Below are positions 10,122 to 22,973 of a DNA stretch of 64,000 bases, in pieces. A program made the position numbers and the translations under genes. The first letter of the stretch is position 1. Each line of letters begins with the position of its first letter. Source of the DNA: Cryptosporangium aurantiacum (GTDB lineage: Bacteria; Actinomycetota; Actinomycetes; Mycobacteriales; Cryptosporangiaceae); contig NZ_FRCS01000012.1 of the NCBI RefSeq assembly GCF_900143005.1, positions 62,001 through 126,000 of the forward strand, read 5' to 3'. The notes below the pieces were generated by a model that saw only the letters and a program-made list of their open reading frames with translations, searched no databases and had not been told where the DNA came from.

Positions 10122-11174
10122 TCACAGCTTGTCCGGCACCGTGATCTTGCCGGAGATGATGTCCGCCTTGAACTTGTCGATCTGCGTCGCGTACGTCTTG
10201 AACTGCTCGTTGTTGATGACGTAACCGACGCCGTCCTCCTTGAGGCCCAGGACCGTGTTACCGGCCTTGAACTTGTCCTCCTCGACGGACTTGATGAAGT
10301 CGTACACAGCGGTGTCGACGCCCTTGAGCGCGGAACCGATGATGTACGGCTTCACCGCGGCAGCGGCGGTGAGGTACTGGTCGGAGTCGGTACCGATGGC
10401 CCACTTCTTCTGGGCCGCGGCAGCCTCGAAGACACCGTTGTTCGACAGACCAGCGGCGGCGTAGATGACGTCCGCGCCCCGCTCGTACAGACCGGTGGCG
10501 GCCACCTTGCCCTTGTCGGGCGCGGCGAAGCCACTGAAGTCCGGCGGCTGCGAGATGTAGGTCGAGACGACCTTGATGCTCGGCTTGGCGGCCGTGGCGC
10601 CGGCCTTGAAGCCCGCCTCGAACTTCTGGATCAGCGGGTTGTTCACACCACCGACGAAGCCGACGGTGCCGGTCTTGCTGCTCAGCGCCGCGAGCGCGCC
10701 GACGAGGTAGGCGCTCTCGTTCTCCTTGAACGTGTACGAGGAGACGTTCTCGGCGGTGACGCTGCTGTCGTCGATGATCTGGAACTTCACGTCCGGGTAG
10801 TCCGGCGCGACGGTCTTCAGGGCGTTCGCGTACGCGAAGCCGACCGCGACGATCGTGTTGTAGCCGGCGTCGGCGAGCTCCTTGAGCCGCGCCTCCTTGT
10901 CGGCGTCGACCTCGTCGGCCTTGGCCGCGAGCTCCTTGTTCTCGAGCTTGAACTCCTTGGCGGCCTTGTCGAAGCCGGCCGCGGCGGCGTCGTTGAAGGA
11001 CTTGTCGCCCCGCCCGCCGATGTCGTACGCGAGGCCGATCTTCAGCGTCTCGCCGGAGGCAGCCGTCGTCGAGTCCGAACTGGTCGAGTCGTCGTCACTC
11101 CCCCCACAGGCCGTGAGGGCCATCGCCAAGACCGCGGCCACCGCCGCGAATTTCATCCCACGCGGGTAGCGCAA
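10122..11174 (-). CDS. BMP family nucleoside-binding lipoprotein
   Basis: A 350-residue lipoprotein, the extracellular receptor of the ABC importer encoded downstream. The signal peptide ends in the lipobox LTAC followed by GGSDDDSTSS. The mature protein has the Bmp/Med fold signatures 'KIGLAYDIGGRGDKSFND', 'VGFAYANALKTVAPDYPDVKF' and 'GFVGGVNNPLIQKFEAGF', plus the periplasmic loop region 'QPPDFSGFAAPDKGK'. I start it at TTG 11174 because AAGGAG (11181-11186) is exactly 6 nt upstream; ATG at residue 7 lacks such a site. PnrA-type relatives bind purine nucleosides; the deaminase and phosphorylase nearby suggest pyrimidines too. Confidence 0.93.
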   Translation of the reverse strand: MRYPRGMKFAAVAAVLAMALTACGGSDDDSTSSDSTTAASGETLKIGLAYDIGGRGDKSFNDAAAAGFDKAAKEFKLENKELAAKADEVDADKEARLKELADAGYNTIVAVGFAYANALKTVAPDYPDVKFQIIDDSSVTAENVSSYTFKENESAYLVGALAALSSKTGTVGFVGGVNNPLIQKFEAGFKAGATAAKPSIKVVSTYISQPPDFSGFAAPDKGKVAATGLYERGADVIYAAAGLSNNGVFEAAAAQKKWAIGTDSDQYLTAAAAVKPYIIGSALKGVDTAVYDFIKSVEEDKFKAGNTVLGLKEDGVGYVINNEQFKTYATQIDKFKADIISGKITVPDKL

Positions 11175-11881
11175 GACTGTCTCCTTCCCCTGTGCACAGC
11201 CCCGGTCTGCGTCCGTCCGCCGCGCCGCCGGGCGGACGCGGTCGGTGCAGAACAGAGGGAGCGTAGGCGCAGGTAGACGTGGATTGAAGCGGAGCAGGCA
11301 GTCGTCACCGGACCGTGACTAAAACGGGATCGGAGTGCCCGGCCGACCAGGATCGGCCCGGTCGGCGTCGTGGGGACACTAACGGGCGTGTCGTGACCGA
11401 CAGATGAAACCGATGTTGCCTACACATCTCCCCGGCGCCGGCCTCCCGAAGGCCCGCGCGATCTAGACATCTAGCCGTATTTCGTCCCTTTGGCGCTCAC
11501 CCAGGGAATGGCAATTGTTGCTGAAGAATTACTCGGTTTATTGGCACTGGCCCCTGCAGGCACCTTTATCGTTTCTTCGGTGCTTTATCGTGAAAGGCCC
11601 AGCACGTCGACGCCGGAGCCGCCACGCCGAGCCACCATCCGATCCTGTCTCCGAATCGCTGCGGTTCGCGCCCCGTTCCCACGGCGCGGACACCCCCGTC
11701 GTGCGTGTGAGAGTGGCCACTCACCAGGTCTGACACCTCACACCCGCATAGGGGTGTCCGGATCCTGGGAATAGCATGCGAAGACGCGGGTGTGTCTGAT
11801 TGCTGTCACAGCCGTGCCTGCCCGGGGGCAGTCAGCACGCTGCTTCCGGTCTCCACCTGTCACCACGGAGGCGTGTGTCGG
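11175..11881. other. Divergent intergenic region between BMP gene and sdhC
   Basis: About 700 bp without a supported gene. Near the BMP side is a long imperfect stem-loop (about 11192-11250, inner arms GTCCGCC and GGGCGGAC). The stretch 11480-11600 is clearly lower in GC than its surroundings. A 12-bp palindrome GAGTGGCCACTC lies at 11711-11722, ~160 bp before sdhC, and could be an operator. Short open frames here (for example 11490-11774) have poor codon bias and no SD. Promoters for both the uptake operon and sdh must lie here, but I cannot place them. Confidence 0.5.
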
Positions 11882-12292
11882 ATGCCCAGCGCCGCACCCA
11901 CCGCCCGCCGCCTTCCGGCGGGCACGCTCTACCGGGGTCGTGAGGGGATGTGGTCGTGGGTGGCCCACCGGGTCACCGGCGTCCTGATCTTCTTCTTCCT
12001 CTTCGTCCACGTTCTCGACACCGCGTTGATCCGGGTGTCGCCAGACGCTTACAACGACGTGATCGCGTCGTACAAGCACCCGATCATGAGCGTGATGGAA
12101 CTCGGCCTCACGGCCGCGATCGCGTTCCACGCCCTGAACGGGATCCGGATCGTCCTCGTCGACTTCTGGTCGAAGGGCACCAAGTACCAGGCCGTGATGC
12201 TGCGAGTGATCGTCGTGCTCTGGGTCGCCTTGATGGTGCCGAGCTCGTACTACCTGCTCAAGCACGCGTTCCTCGAAGTGTTCGGGAGCTGA
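11882..12292 (+). CDS. sdhC: Succinate dehydrogenase cytochrome b556 subunit
   Basis: A 136-residue, three-helix membrane anchor of succinate dehydrogenase (complex II). The SdhC signature region is 'MWSWVAHRVTGVLIFFFLFVH' near the N-terminus (Ser/Arg/His quinone and haem region), with 'AFHALNGIRIVLVD' in the second helix. I start it at ATG 11882: GGAGG (11867-11871) lies 10 nt upstream. An in-frame GTG at 11873 is too close to the SD, and longer versions add a Cys/His-rich stretch unlike the family. First gene of sdhCDAB; sdhD begins 1 nt after its stop. Confidence 0.93.
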   Translation: MPSAAPTARRLPAGTLYRGREGMWSWVAHRVTGVLIFFFLFVHVLDTALIRVSPDAYNDVIASYKHPIMSVMELGLTAAIAFHALNGIRIVLVDFWSKGTKYQAVMLRVIVVLWVALMVPSSYYLLKHAFLEVFGS

Positions 12293-12293
12293 A

Positions 12294-12701
12294 ATGAGTC
12301 TCAGCATCGAAGCCCCACGGTCTCCGCGGCGTGAGCGCGCGACCAACCGGACGAACTTCGAGATGTACGCCTGGGTGTTCATGCGCCTCTCGGGCCTGCT
12401 GCTCGTCGTCCTGGTCTTCACCCACCTGTTCGTCAACGCGTTCATCGACGGTGGGGTCCAGCGGATCAGCTTCGCGTTCGTCGCAGGCAAGTACGCCAGC
12501 CCGTTCTGGCAGGTGTTCGACCTCGCGCTGCTCTGGCTGGCCCAGCTGCACGGCACCAACGGCCTGCGCGTGATCATCAACGACTACGCGGAGCGGGACG
12601 GCACTCGGTTCTGGCTGAAGATGCTGCTCTACACCACGACGACGCTGATCATCGCGCTCGGCACGCTGGTCATCTTCACCTTCGACCCGAACATCAGCTG
12701 A
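12294..12701 (+). CDS. sdhD: Succinate dehydrogenase hydrophobic membrane anchor
   Basis: A 135-residue, three-helix anchor pairing with SdhC to hold the catalytic SdhAB dimer and bind quinone. Typical segments are 'FEMYAWVFMRLSGLLLVVLVFTH', 'LFVNAFIDGG' and 'LHGTNGLRVIINDYAERDG'. The last matches the conserved LHGxxGLRxxxxDY motif with the haem/quinone-side residues. ATG 12294 follows the sdhC stop by one base, so the two are almost certainly co-translated. SdhA begins 13 bp after the stop. Confidence 0.93.
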   Translation: MSLSIEAPRSPRRERATNRTNFEMYAWVFMRLSGLLLVVLVFTHLFVNAFIDGGVQRISFAFVAGKYASPFWQVFDLALLWLAQLHGTNGLRVIINDYAERDGTRFWLKMLLYTTTTLIIALGTLVIFTFDPNIS

Positions 12702-12714
12702 CCAGGAGACCGAG

Positions 12715-14456
<1,742 letters not shown>

Positions 14457-14457
<1 letters not shown>

Positions 14458-15245
14458 TGGCTTCCACGATGGAGATCACGCGCGAAGCGACCGAGGAAGA
14501 GCTCGTCGAGAAGACGGTCTCCGGCACGGTCATCCGTACCGTCAACCTGAAGATCCGGCGGTACAACCCGGAGACCGACGCCGAGCCGCACTGGGAGACC
14601 TACGAGGTTCCGGTGACGCCCGGCGACCGGCTGCTCAACTCGCTGGGGCACGTCAAGGGGTACATGGACGGCACCCTGACCTACCGCCGCTCGTGTGCGC
14701 ACGGCATCTGCGGCTCGGACGCGATGCGGATCAACGGCGTCAACCGGTTGGCGTGCAAGGTCCTGCTCAAGGACCTGCTGACCAAGGACGGCGAAGAGGT
14801 CACGATCGAGCCGATCAAGGGCCTGCCGGTCCTGAAAGACCTGATCGTCGACATGGAACCGTTCTTCGCCGCCTACCGCGCGGTGAAGCCGTTCCTCATC
14901 GCCTACGGCAACGAGCCCACCAAGGAGCGGCTGCAGTCGGCCGAGGACCGGGCGCGGTTCGACGACACGACCAAGTGCATCCTGTGCGCGGCGTGCACCA
15001 GCTCATGCCCGGTGTTCTGGAACGACGGCCAGTACTTCGGGCCGGCCGCGATCGTGAACGCGCACCGGTTCATCTTCGACTCGCGTGACCAGGGGTCGGA
15101 GGAGCGGCTGGAGATCCTGAACGACGCCGAGGGTGTCTGGCGCTGCCGGACGACGTTCAACTGCTCCGACGCCTGCCCCCGAGGCATCGAGGTCACCAAG
15201 GCGATCCAGGAAGTGAAGCGAGCGTTGCTGTTCCGCCGCGTCTGA
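14457..15245 (+). CDS. sdhB: Succinate dehydrogenase iron-sulfur subunit
   Basis: A 262-residue electron-transfer subunit with three Fe-S clusters linking SdhA flavin to quinone. The [2Fe-2S] site is 'SCAHGICGSDAM' plus a later Cys. The [4Fe-4S] ligands are in 'CILCAACTSSCP', and the [3Fe-4S] cluster uses 'CRTTFNCSDACPRGI'. ATG 14457 shares a base with the sdhA stop. It ends the sdhCDAB operon and is followed within ~10 bp by a strong hairpin terminator. Confidence 0.97.
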
Positions 15246-15254
15246 CGGCGTGTG

Positions 15255-15299
15255 ACGCGAAACCGGGCTCTAAGCGCTGCTTGGAGTCCGGTTTTGCGT
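15255..15299 (+). terminator. Terminator of sdhCDAB
   Basis: The outer arms ACGCGAAACCGG (15255-15266) and CCGGTTTTGCGT (15288-15299) pair with one G-T wobble. The interior also pairs (CTCTAAGC with GCTTGGAG around GCT), giving one long hairpin. It lies 10 bp after the sdhB stop. Confidence 0.85.
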
Positions 15300-15443
15300 T
15301 ACCGAGCGCTTCGCAGCCCGCGCCACCCGTCCATACCCCCAGGACTCGTGAGGACCGCCCTCCGATCGCTACTCTGGGTTTGTCCCGCGGCCGCACGAGG
15401 TATTGGCGCGGGGGTACCCGAAGTCGACCCGGAGGCGCACACC

Positions 15444-16403
15444 GTGTCCGAGCCACTGCCGGGTGATGCCGTGCCGCCCGAAGAGCTGCTCGCACCCGAA
15501 GAACAGCACACCGAGGCCGAGCTGGCCGCGTTAGCCGAAGTCATGCCGACGGTTCCGGTGACGATGGAGACGGCGGACACCGCACCTACCTGGCCCCGGG
15601 AAGCCGTCGATCCCGACGCGAACACCGCCGGTGGAGGCGGCGCGGCCGCCGCGGTCGTGAACGCCGCCGTCACGATGGCGATCCGCGACGGCGGCACCGT
15701 GATCCGGCCGTCGAGCGGCGCACGCGTCCGCTGGTCGCCGATCGAGGGCGTCGCCGACGAGTACGAGGCTGCGATGGCGATGCGCGGCGCGGGCTACCGC
15801 TGCCTCGGCGTCATCGGCAACGCCGCCCACTTACGCGGCTCCGGTGGCCACACCCCGTGGTGCTCGGAGGGGTACGGCGGCCGAGCCTGCCGCTTCGGCA
15901 AGGTCTACGCGATCGACCTCGTGGCCCCGAACATGACCGGCCTCGAGCGCTGGCTGATCCCGCGGCTCCGGGCCGGGAACTACCGGTGGGTCTACTACCT
16001 GAACATCAACGGCCACCAGTACACCCGCAAGGACTCGTTCCGCGGACGCTACTCGTCGGCCGATCACCACCTGCACCTGTCCGGGCTGGCCGGTCATGAG
16101 TCCACCAGCTCCTCGATCTTGCGCGACTGGCAGAACTACCGCACCAACGGAGGAGACGACATGGCGCAGGTGCCGCAGGCGGAGTGGGCGCGGATGAAGG
16201 CGAACAGCGAGCGTGCCCGCGCCCAACTCGACGCGATCGACGACACGGTTCGTGGCGGCGACGGGAACGCCTACCTCGGATCGGTCATGCGGCAGGACCA
16301 CTCCAACCAGGTCACCGAACTCAAGGAATACGTCGACCAGCGGCTCGACGCGATCGAGAAGAAGCTCGACGCGCTCCTGGACGCCATCCCGCCGAAGGTC
16401 TGA
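15444..16403 (+). CDS. Hypothetical protein with M15-peptidase-like His/Asp pattern
   Basis: A 319-residue protein without a clear family. Residues ~105-232 resemble phage-type M15/endolysin-like domains: 'GSGGHTPWC' (His136), 'GKVYAIDLV' (Asp158) and 'SSADHHLHLSG' (His208, His209, His211), a plausible H...D...HxH zinc set. The N-terminal ~100 residues are acidic and Ala-rich. The last ~70 residues, with a 'DQRLDAIEKKLDALLDAIP' heptad, look like a coiled coil. No signal peptide is seen from GTG 15444, chosen for GGAGG 8 nt upstream. Two rare TTA codons occur (residues 30 and 130). Peptidase activity is inferred only from motif spacing. Confidence 0.6.
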   Translation: MSEPLPGDAVPPEELLAPEEQHTEAELAALAEVMPTVPVTMETADTAPTWPREAVDPDANTAGGGGAAAAVVNAAVTMAIRDGGTVIRPSSGARVRWSPIEGVADEYEAAMAMRGAGYRCLGVIGNAAHLRGSGGHTPWCSEGYGGRACRFGKVYAIDLVAPNMTGLERWLIPRLRAGNYRWVYYLNINGHQYTRKDSFRGRYSSADHHLHLSGLAGHESTSSSILRDWQNYRTNGGDDMAQVPQAEWARMKANSERARAQLDAIDDTVRGGDGNAYLGSVMRQDHSNQVTELKEYVDQRLDAIEKKLDALLDAIPPKV

Positions 16404-16458
16404 ATCGACGCGCTCCAACTACCGGGCGCCGCGCCCGGATCCGGGTAGCGTTCGCTCG

Positions 16459-17883
16459 GTGAGACCGGTTCGACTCGCAGCAGCAGTGCTCGCGCTGGTG
16501 TGCGCCGTCAGTGGGCTGACGGTGACCGGCCCCGCTGCCGCTCCCGCCGCAGCCGCCGACGACCCGCCGTGCCCGATCGCCAAGGCGTCACCGCCGATCA
16601 GCGCACCACCGCGGCCGACGCCGCCGACCACCGAGGACACCGAGGACCCGGTGGGTGGCGAGCGGATGGGCAGTACCGGTCTGGTGATGCCCGAGACGGC
16701 GTCCGGCGGCCTACCGAAGAGCCTCAGCGCCCGCTCCTGGGTGGTCGCCGATCTGGACAGCGGCGAGGTGCTGGCGGCCTGCGCACCGCACGCCCTGCAC
16801 CCACCGGCCAGCACACTGAAGCTGCTCACCGCCCTCACCGCGCTGCCGCTGGTGAAGCCGAGCCAGGTCGTCACGGTCACCGCGGGCGACCTCGCGTTCG
16901 AGTCGGGCAGCTCGGCGGTCGGGCTGGTCGAGGGCGGCCGGTACAAGATCGAGACGATCCTGCTCGGCCTGATGCTGGTCTCCGGCAACGACGCGGCGAA
17001 CGTGCTCGCCCGGCTGGCCGGCGGCGACTCCGGCATGAAGGGTGGGCTCGCCGCGATGAACGCCACCGCGGCCAAACTCGGCGCGAACGACACCCACGCG
17101 GTGACGCCGTCCGGCCTGGACGGCCCCGGCCAGTGGACCAGCGCGTACGACCTGGCGCTGATCGCCCGTGCCGACTTCGCCCGCGCCGACTTCCGCAAGT
17201 ACACCGCGACGAAGTCCGCGCAGATCCCGCCGCAGAAGCCGAACGTGCAGCCCCCGCGAACCTACGCCGGGTTCCAGATCCAGAACGACAACAAGCTGCT
17301 CTACAACTACCCGGGAGCGATCGGCGGCAAGACCGGCTTCACCGACCTGGCACGGCACACCTACGTCGGCGCGGCCACCCGCAACGGCCGGCGGCTCGTC
17401 GTCACGATGCTCGAGGGTGAGCACCGGCCGGAGCCACTCTGGAAGCAGGCCGCGGGCCTGCTCGACTGGGGGTTCGCGCTCCCGGCTTCGGCCGAGCCGG
17501 TGGGTCGCCTGGTCAACGGCGCGAACGACGCACCGGCCGCCGAGCCGACCCACCCGGCGGACGCCGCCCGACGTGTCGCCGCAGCCGGCGCCGGTGACGG
17601 CCCCTCGGCCTGGTTCGTCGGTGCCGGCGTCGTCGGGGTGAGCCTGCTGGTCGTCGGTATCGGGCTGCTCAGGGCCCGGCAGGTGCGCTCCCTGGCCGCG
17701 CGACGACGTCGGTCGGCGCGGTTGCCGCATCCGGTCGGGCCGGGGGCACCTCCGCGGACACAACGACGGGAGCCCGATCGGGGCCCGTCCGGTCCTCGTC
17801 CGCGGCCGGGCGGACGCCCACCGCATCGGTACGGGGGTTCGTCCCGGCCGGACCGTCCGCGTCAGCCTGACGGTCCGCACTGA
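16459..17883 (+). CDS. D-alanyl-D-alanine carboxypeptidase (peptidase S11)
   Basis: A 474-residue low-molecular-mass penicillin-binding protein that trims the terminal D-Ala of peptidoglycan stem peptides. The active-site motifs are Ser118-Thr-Leu-Lys121 (SxxK), Ser175-Gly-Asn177 (SxN) and Lys291-Thr-Gly293 (KTG). A signal peptide covers residues ~5-33, then a Pro/Thr-rich linker with one Cys. Near residue 385 a single helix (AWFVGAGVVGVSLLVVGIGLL) anchors it, ending in a ~70-residue Arg/Pro-rich cytoplasmic tail. That tail overlaps the opposite-strand gene by 215 bp. GTG 16459 is chosen because it opens the signal peptide; the SD is weak. Confidence 0.92.
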   Translation: MRPVRLAAAVLALVCAVSGLTVTGPAAAPAAAADDPPCPIAKASPPISAPPRPTPPTTEDTEDPVGGERMGSTGLVMPETASGGLPKSLSARSWVVADLDSGEVLAACAPHALHPPASTLKLLTALTALPLVKPSQVVTVTAGDLAFESGSSAVGLVEGGRYKIETILLGLMLVSGNDAANVLARLAGGDSGMKGGLAAMNATAAKLGANDTHAVTPSGLDGPGQWTSAYDLALIARADFARADFRKYTATKSAQIPPQKPNVQPPRTYAGFQIQNDNKLLYNYPGAIGGKTGFTDLARHTYVGAATRNGRRLVVTMLEGEHRPEPLWKQAAGLLDWGFALPASAEPVGRLVNGANDAPAAEPTHPADAARRVAAAGAGDGPSAWFVGAGVVGVSLLVVGIGLLRARQVRSLAARRRRSARLPHPVGPGAPPRTQRREPDRGPSGPRPRPGGRPPHRYGGSSRPDRPRQPDGPH

Positions 17884-18808
17884 CCGTTCCCGCATCGAGC
17901 TGGTCCCCCGGCGCACCGCGGTCGATCACCGCACCGCCCCGCTGCGCGGTGGCGGTCAGCGCCGCGCAATACAGCAGCAGCTGGTCGAAGAGGTGCAGGA
18001 AGACCAGCAGACCGACGGTGCCGGCGACGACGGCGTAGGCCGGGTTGGCCTCGGTCCGGTTGATGAACACCCGTCCGACGGTCTTGAGCAGCTCCAGGCC
18101 GATCGCGCCGAGGAGCGCCGGACCGATCACCCGGCGGAACGACATCCGAAGCCGCGGCAACCCGGCCAGGAACCCGACGAACGCCACTATGTTGACGAGC
18201 ATCCCGGCGAGAAACGCCAGGATCGTCGTCGTGGTGTCGCCGACGGTTTCACCCTCCTGCCCGGTGGCGCCGAGGAGCCAGTCCAAGCCGCCGGAGAGCG
18301 CGACCGTCCCTCCCACCGAGAACAGCAGCGCGGCCCCGAGCAGCATGAGCGCCAGTAGGTCGTTGATCGTCCGCATGAAGATGTTGTTCGGCATCTCGTT
18401 ACGTCGCCAGATCGCCCGTACCGAGCTCCGGACGACGTCCACCCAGCGCAGACCCGCGTAGAGGAAACCCAGGACGCCGATCACGCCTGCGGTGTTGCGC
18501 GCGTCGGCGATCGCGGTCACCGGCAAGCCCGGGATGTTCTCTCGTAGGAACAGCTCGACGCGCGCCGTCAGAGCGGCGTCGTCGGACAGCAGGTAACCCA
18601 GGATCGAGAACGACAGCAAGCCGAGCGGGAACACCGCGAGAAACGCGTAGAAGCTGATCGCCGCCGCCAGCCGGCCGCCGTTCACCTCGTCGAACCGGAC
18701 GGCGGCCCGGATCATCGTGTCGAACCACCGCCAGCGTTGCCGGGCGCGGCGTACCGGCCGGACGACCCACGTCGGGACCCAGGGAAACGCGACGAACCGA
18801 TCGGCCAT
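17669..18808 (-). CDS. YihY/virulence factor BrkB family membrane protein
   Basis: A 379-residue inner-membrane protein with about six helices. Family marks are 'GGRLAAAISFYAFLAVFPLGLLSFS' (residues ~45-70), 'AIWRRNEMPN' and 'NPAYAVVAGTVGLLVFLHLFDQLLLYCAALTA'. The last ~80 residues are a disordered, Asp/Pro/Ala-rich tail coded entirely antisense to the end of the carboxypeptidase gene. The function of the family is not settled; BrkB was linked to serum resistance and YihY has been suggested to be a transporter. ATG 18808 is the only reasonable start. The gene runs toward dacC, and no separate terminator is visible between them. Confidence 0.88.
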   Translation of the reverse strand: MADRFVAFPWVPTWVVRPVRRARQRWRWFDTMIRAAVRFDEVNGGRLAAAISFYAFLAVFPLGLLSFSILGYLLSDDAALTARVELFLRENIPGLPVTAIADARNTAGVIGVLGFLYAGLRWVDVVRSSVRAIWRRNEMPNNIFMRTINDLLALMLLGAALLFSVGGTVALSGGLDWLLGATGQEGETVGDTTTTILAFLAGMLVNIVAFVGFLAGLPRLRMSFRRVIGPALLGAIGLELLKTVGRVFINRTEANPAYAVVAGTVGLLVFLHLFDQLLLYCAALTATAQRGGAVIDRGAPGDQLDAGTVSADRQADADGPAGTNPRTDAVGVRPAADEDRTGPDRAPVVVSAEVPPARPDAATAPTDVVARPGSAPAGP

Positions 18809-18845
18809 GCCGCGCCCCCACTCCGGCGCCGACGGACCTCCCCGT

Positions 18846-21468
<2,623 letters not shown>

Positions 21469-21698
21469 TCGGGAACACATCTGAACTATTTGGTGCTTCC
21501 GGGACGTGCGAGAACGGGTAGCCGTTGTCGATGTGGTGGACGTCGCCGGTCGACCGACCGGAACCCGACTGACCGGTGACCGGGCGTAGCGAACGATGGC
21601 GGTTACCGGCAGCGACGTTGGTACAGCTGACGATCAGGGTCGCTGGCGTCGGCCGTGTAGGTTCAAGCGGAGTAGACAGGACAGGGCGGAACTTCGGA

Positions 21699-22778
21699 GT
21701 GGCTAAAAGGGTGGCACCACGACACCGCCGGGCCCAGAAGCTCAGTACCCCGGTGATTGCCGGCCTCGCCGTCGTCGCGGCTTTGATGGCCTGCGGCCTC
21801 ACGGTGGTATTCACATCGGGCGACGATTCGGACAAGCCCGACAAGCCGACGCCCAGCGCGAGCATCGATCCGGACAACCCGCTCTCCGGTAAGACGTTCT
21901 ACGTCAACCCGCAGAACCCGGCCGCGCAGCAGTATCGGCAGCTGAAGAACGCCGGCAACACCGCGGACGCCGAGCAGCTGAACAAGATCGCCTCCCGGCC
22001 GATCGCCGAGTGGCTCGCGTCCGACAACGGTGGAACGACCCAGGAGGTCGCCACCCTCGTCGCGGACGCGAAGAAGGCCGGCCAGACCGCGGTGATGACG
22101 ATCTACAACGTGCCGCACCGCGACTGCGGGCAGTACTCCTCCGGTGGTGCGGCCGACGCGGCGTCGTACAAGGCGTACATCGACGAGATCGCCACCGGGC
22201 TCAACGGGCACGACGGCGTCATCATCCTGGAGCCGGACGCGATCGCGCACACGCTCGACGGCTGCATCTCCGAAGAGGCGCAGATCAACGAGCGGTACAA
22301 CCTGCTTCAGTACGCGATCACGACGCTGAAGAAGAACCCCGAGGTCACGGTGTACGTGGACGCCGGGAACGCGTCGTGGATCAAGGACCTGACGCGGATG
22401 GTCGCCGCGCTCAAGCGGATCGGCGTCAACCAGGCCGACGGTTTCGCGCTCAACGTCTCGAACTTCGAGACCACGGAGGCGAGCGTCGACTACGGCAACA
22501 AGCTGTCGGACTCGCTCGAGGGTGAGCACTTCATCATCGACACCAGCCGGAACGGCAACGGGCCGTACACCGAGACGACCGACGACCAGAAGTGGTGCAA
22601 CCCGCCCGGTCGGGCGCTCGGAACTCCGCCCACCAGCGACACCGGCACGGCAAAGGTCGACGCGTACCTCTGGGTGAAGCAGCCGGGCGACTCGGACGGC
22701 GCCTGCCGCGACGGAGAGCCCGAAGCCGGCCAGTGGTGGCCCGAGTACGCACTCTCCCTCGCCAAGGAATCTCAGTAG
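21699..22778 (+). CDS. Glycoside hydrolase family 6 (endoglucanase-like), membrane-anchored
   Basis: A 359-residue GH6 enzyme. Both family signatures are present: 'YNVPHRDCGQYSSGG' (Asp142 in RDC) and 'VIILEPDAIA' with the catalytic acid Asp180 after Glu178-Pro. 'VYVDAGNASW' and 'FIIDTSRNGNGP' complete the inverting-enzyme active site. Residues ~17-40 form a signal anchor (TPVIAGLAVVAALMACGLTVV), so the domain faces outward. It converges on glxA-cslA, and by analogy with Streptomyces cslZ it probably trims the beta-glucan made by CslA. GTG 21699 is chosen as the first codon before the basic anchor region; the SD is weak. There is no carbohydrate-binding module. Confidence 0.9.
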   Translation: MAKRVAPRHRRAQKLSTPVIAGLAVVAALMACGLTVVFTSGDDSDKPDKPTPSASIDPDNPLSGKTFYVNPQNPAAQQYRQLKNAGNTADAEQLNKIASRPIAEWLASDNGGTTQEVATLVADAKKAGQTAVMTIYNVPHRDCGQYSSGGAADAASYKAYIDEIATGLNGHDGVIILEPDAIAHTLDGCISEEAQINERYNLLQYAITTLKKNPEVTVYVDAGNASWIKDLTRMVAALKRIGVNQADGFALNVSNFETTEASVDYGNKLSDSLEGEHFIIDTSRNGNGPYTETTDDQKWCNPPGRALGTPPTSDTGTAKVDAYLWVKQPGDSDGACRDGEPEAGQWWPEYALSLAKESQ

Positions 22779-22815
22779 GTTGCACGGCCGGGCTCCACGC
22801 TAGTACGCAAGCTCA

Positions 22816-22851
22816 CGAGCCGGCCGCACCCCTCCGGGTGCGGCCGGCTCG
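22816..22851 (+). terminator. Terminator of the GH6 gene
   Basis: Perfect 16-bp stem: CGAGCCGGCCGCACCC (22816-22831), loop CTCC, GGGTGCGGCCGGCTCG (22836-22851), 37 bp after the stop. It stands back to back with the terminator of the convergent glxA gene. Confidence 0.9.
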
Positions 22852-22924
22852 TTCGGCATGCGGCCCGAGGCACGGGGCACCGTGCAGCAGCGGTGGCGCG
22901 GCGCATGGCGTCCGCATAGACAAA

Positions 22925-22956
22925 ACGGCGGGCCACCCCATCGGGTGGCCCGCCGT
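22925..22956 (-). terminator. Terminator of cslA-glxA
   Basis: Perfect 14-bp stem: ACGGCGGGCCACCC (22925-22938), loop CATC, GGGTGGCCCGCCGT (22943-22956). Read on the minus strand it is followed by TTTTG, so it is a good factor-independent terminator for glxA. Confidence 0.9.
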
Positions 22957-22973
22957 GACGGGTGAGCTGAGCC

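Noticed and set aside
11490-11774. 94-codon frame in the sdhC upstream region
   Set aside because: No SD, AT-rich start and atypical codon use; two frames overlap here without either being favoured.
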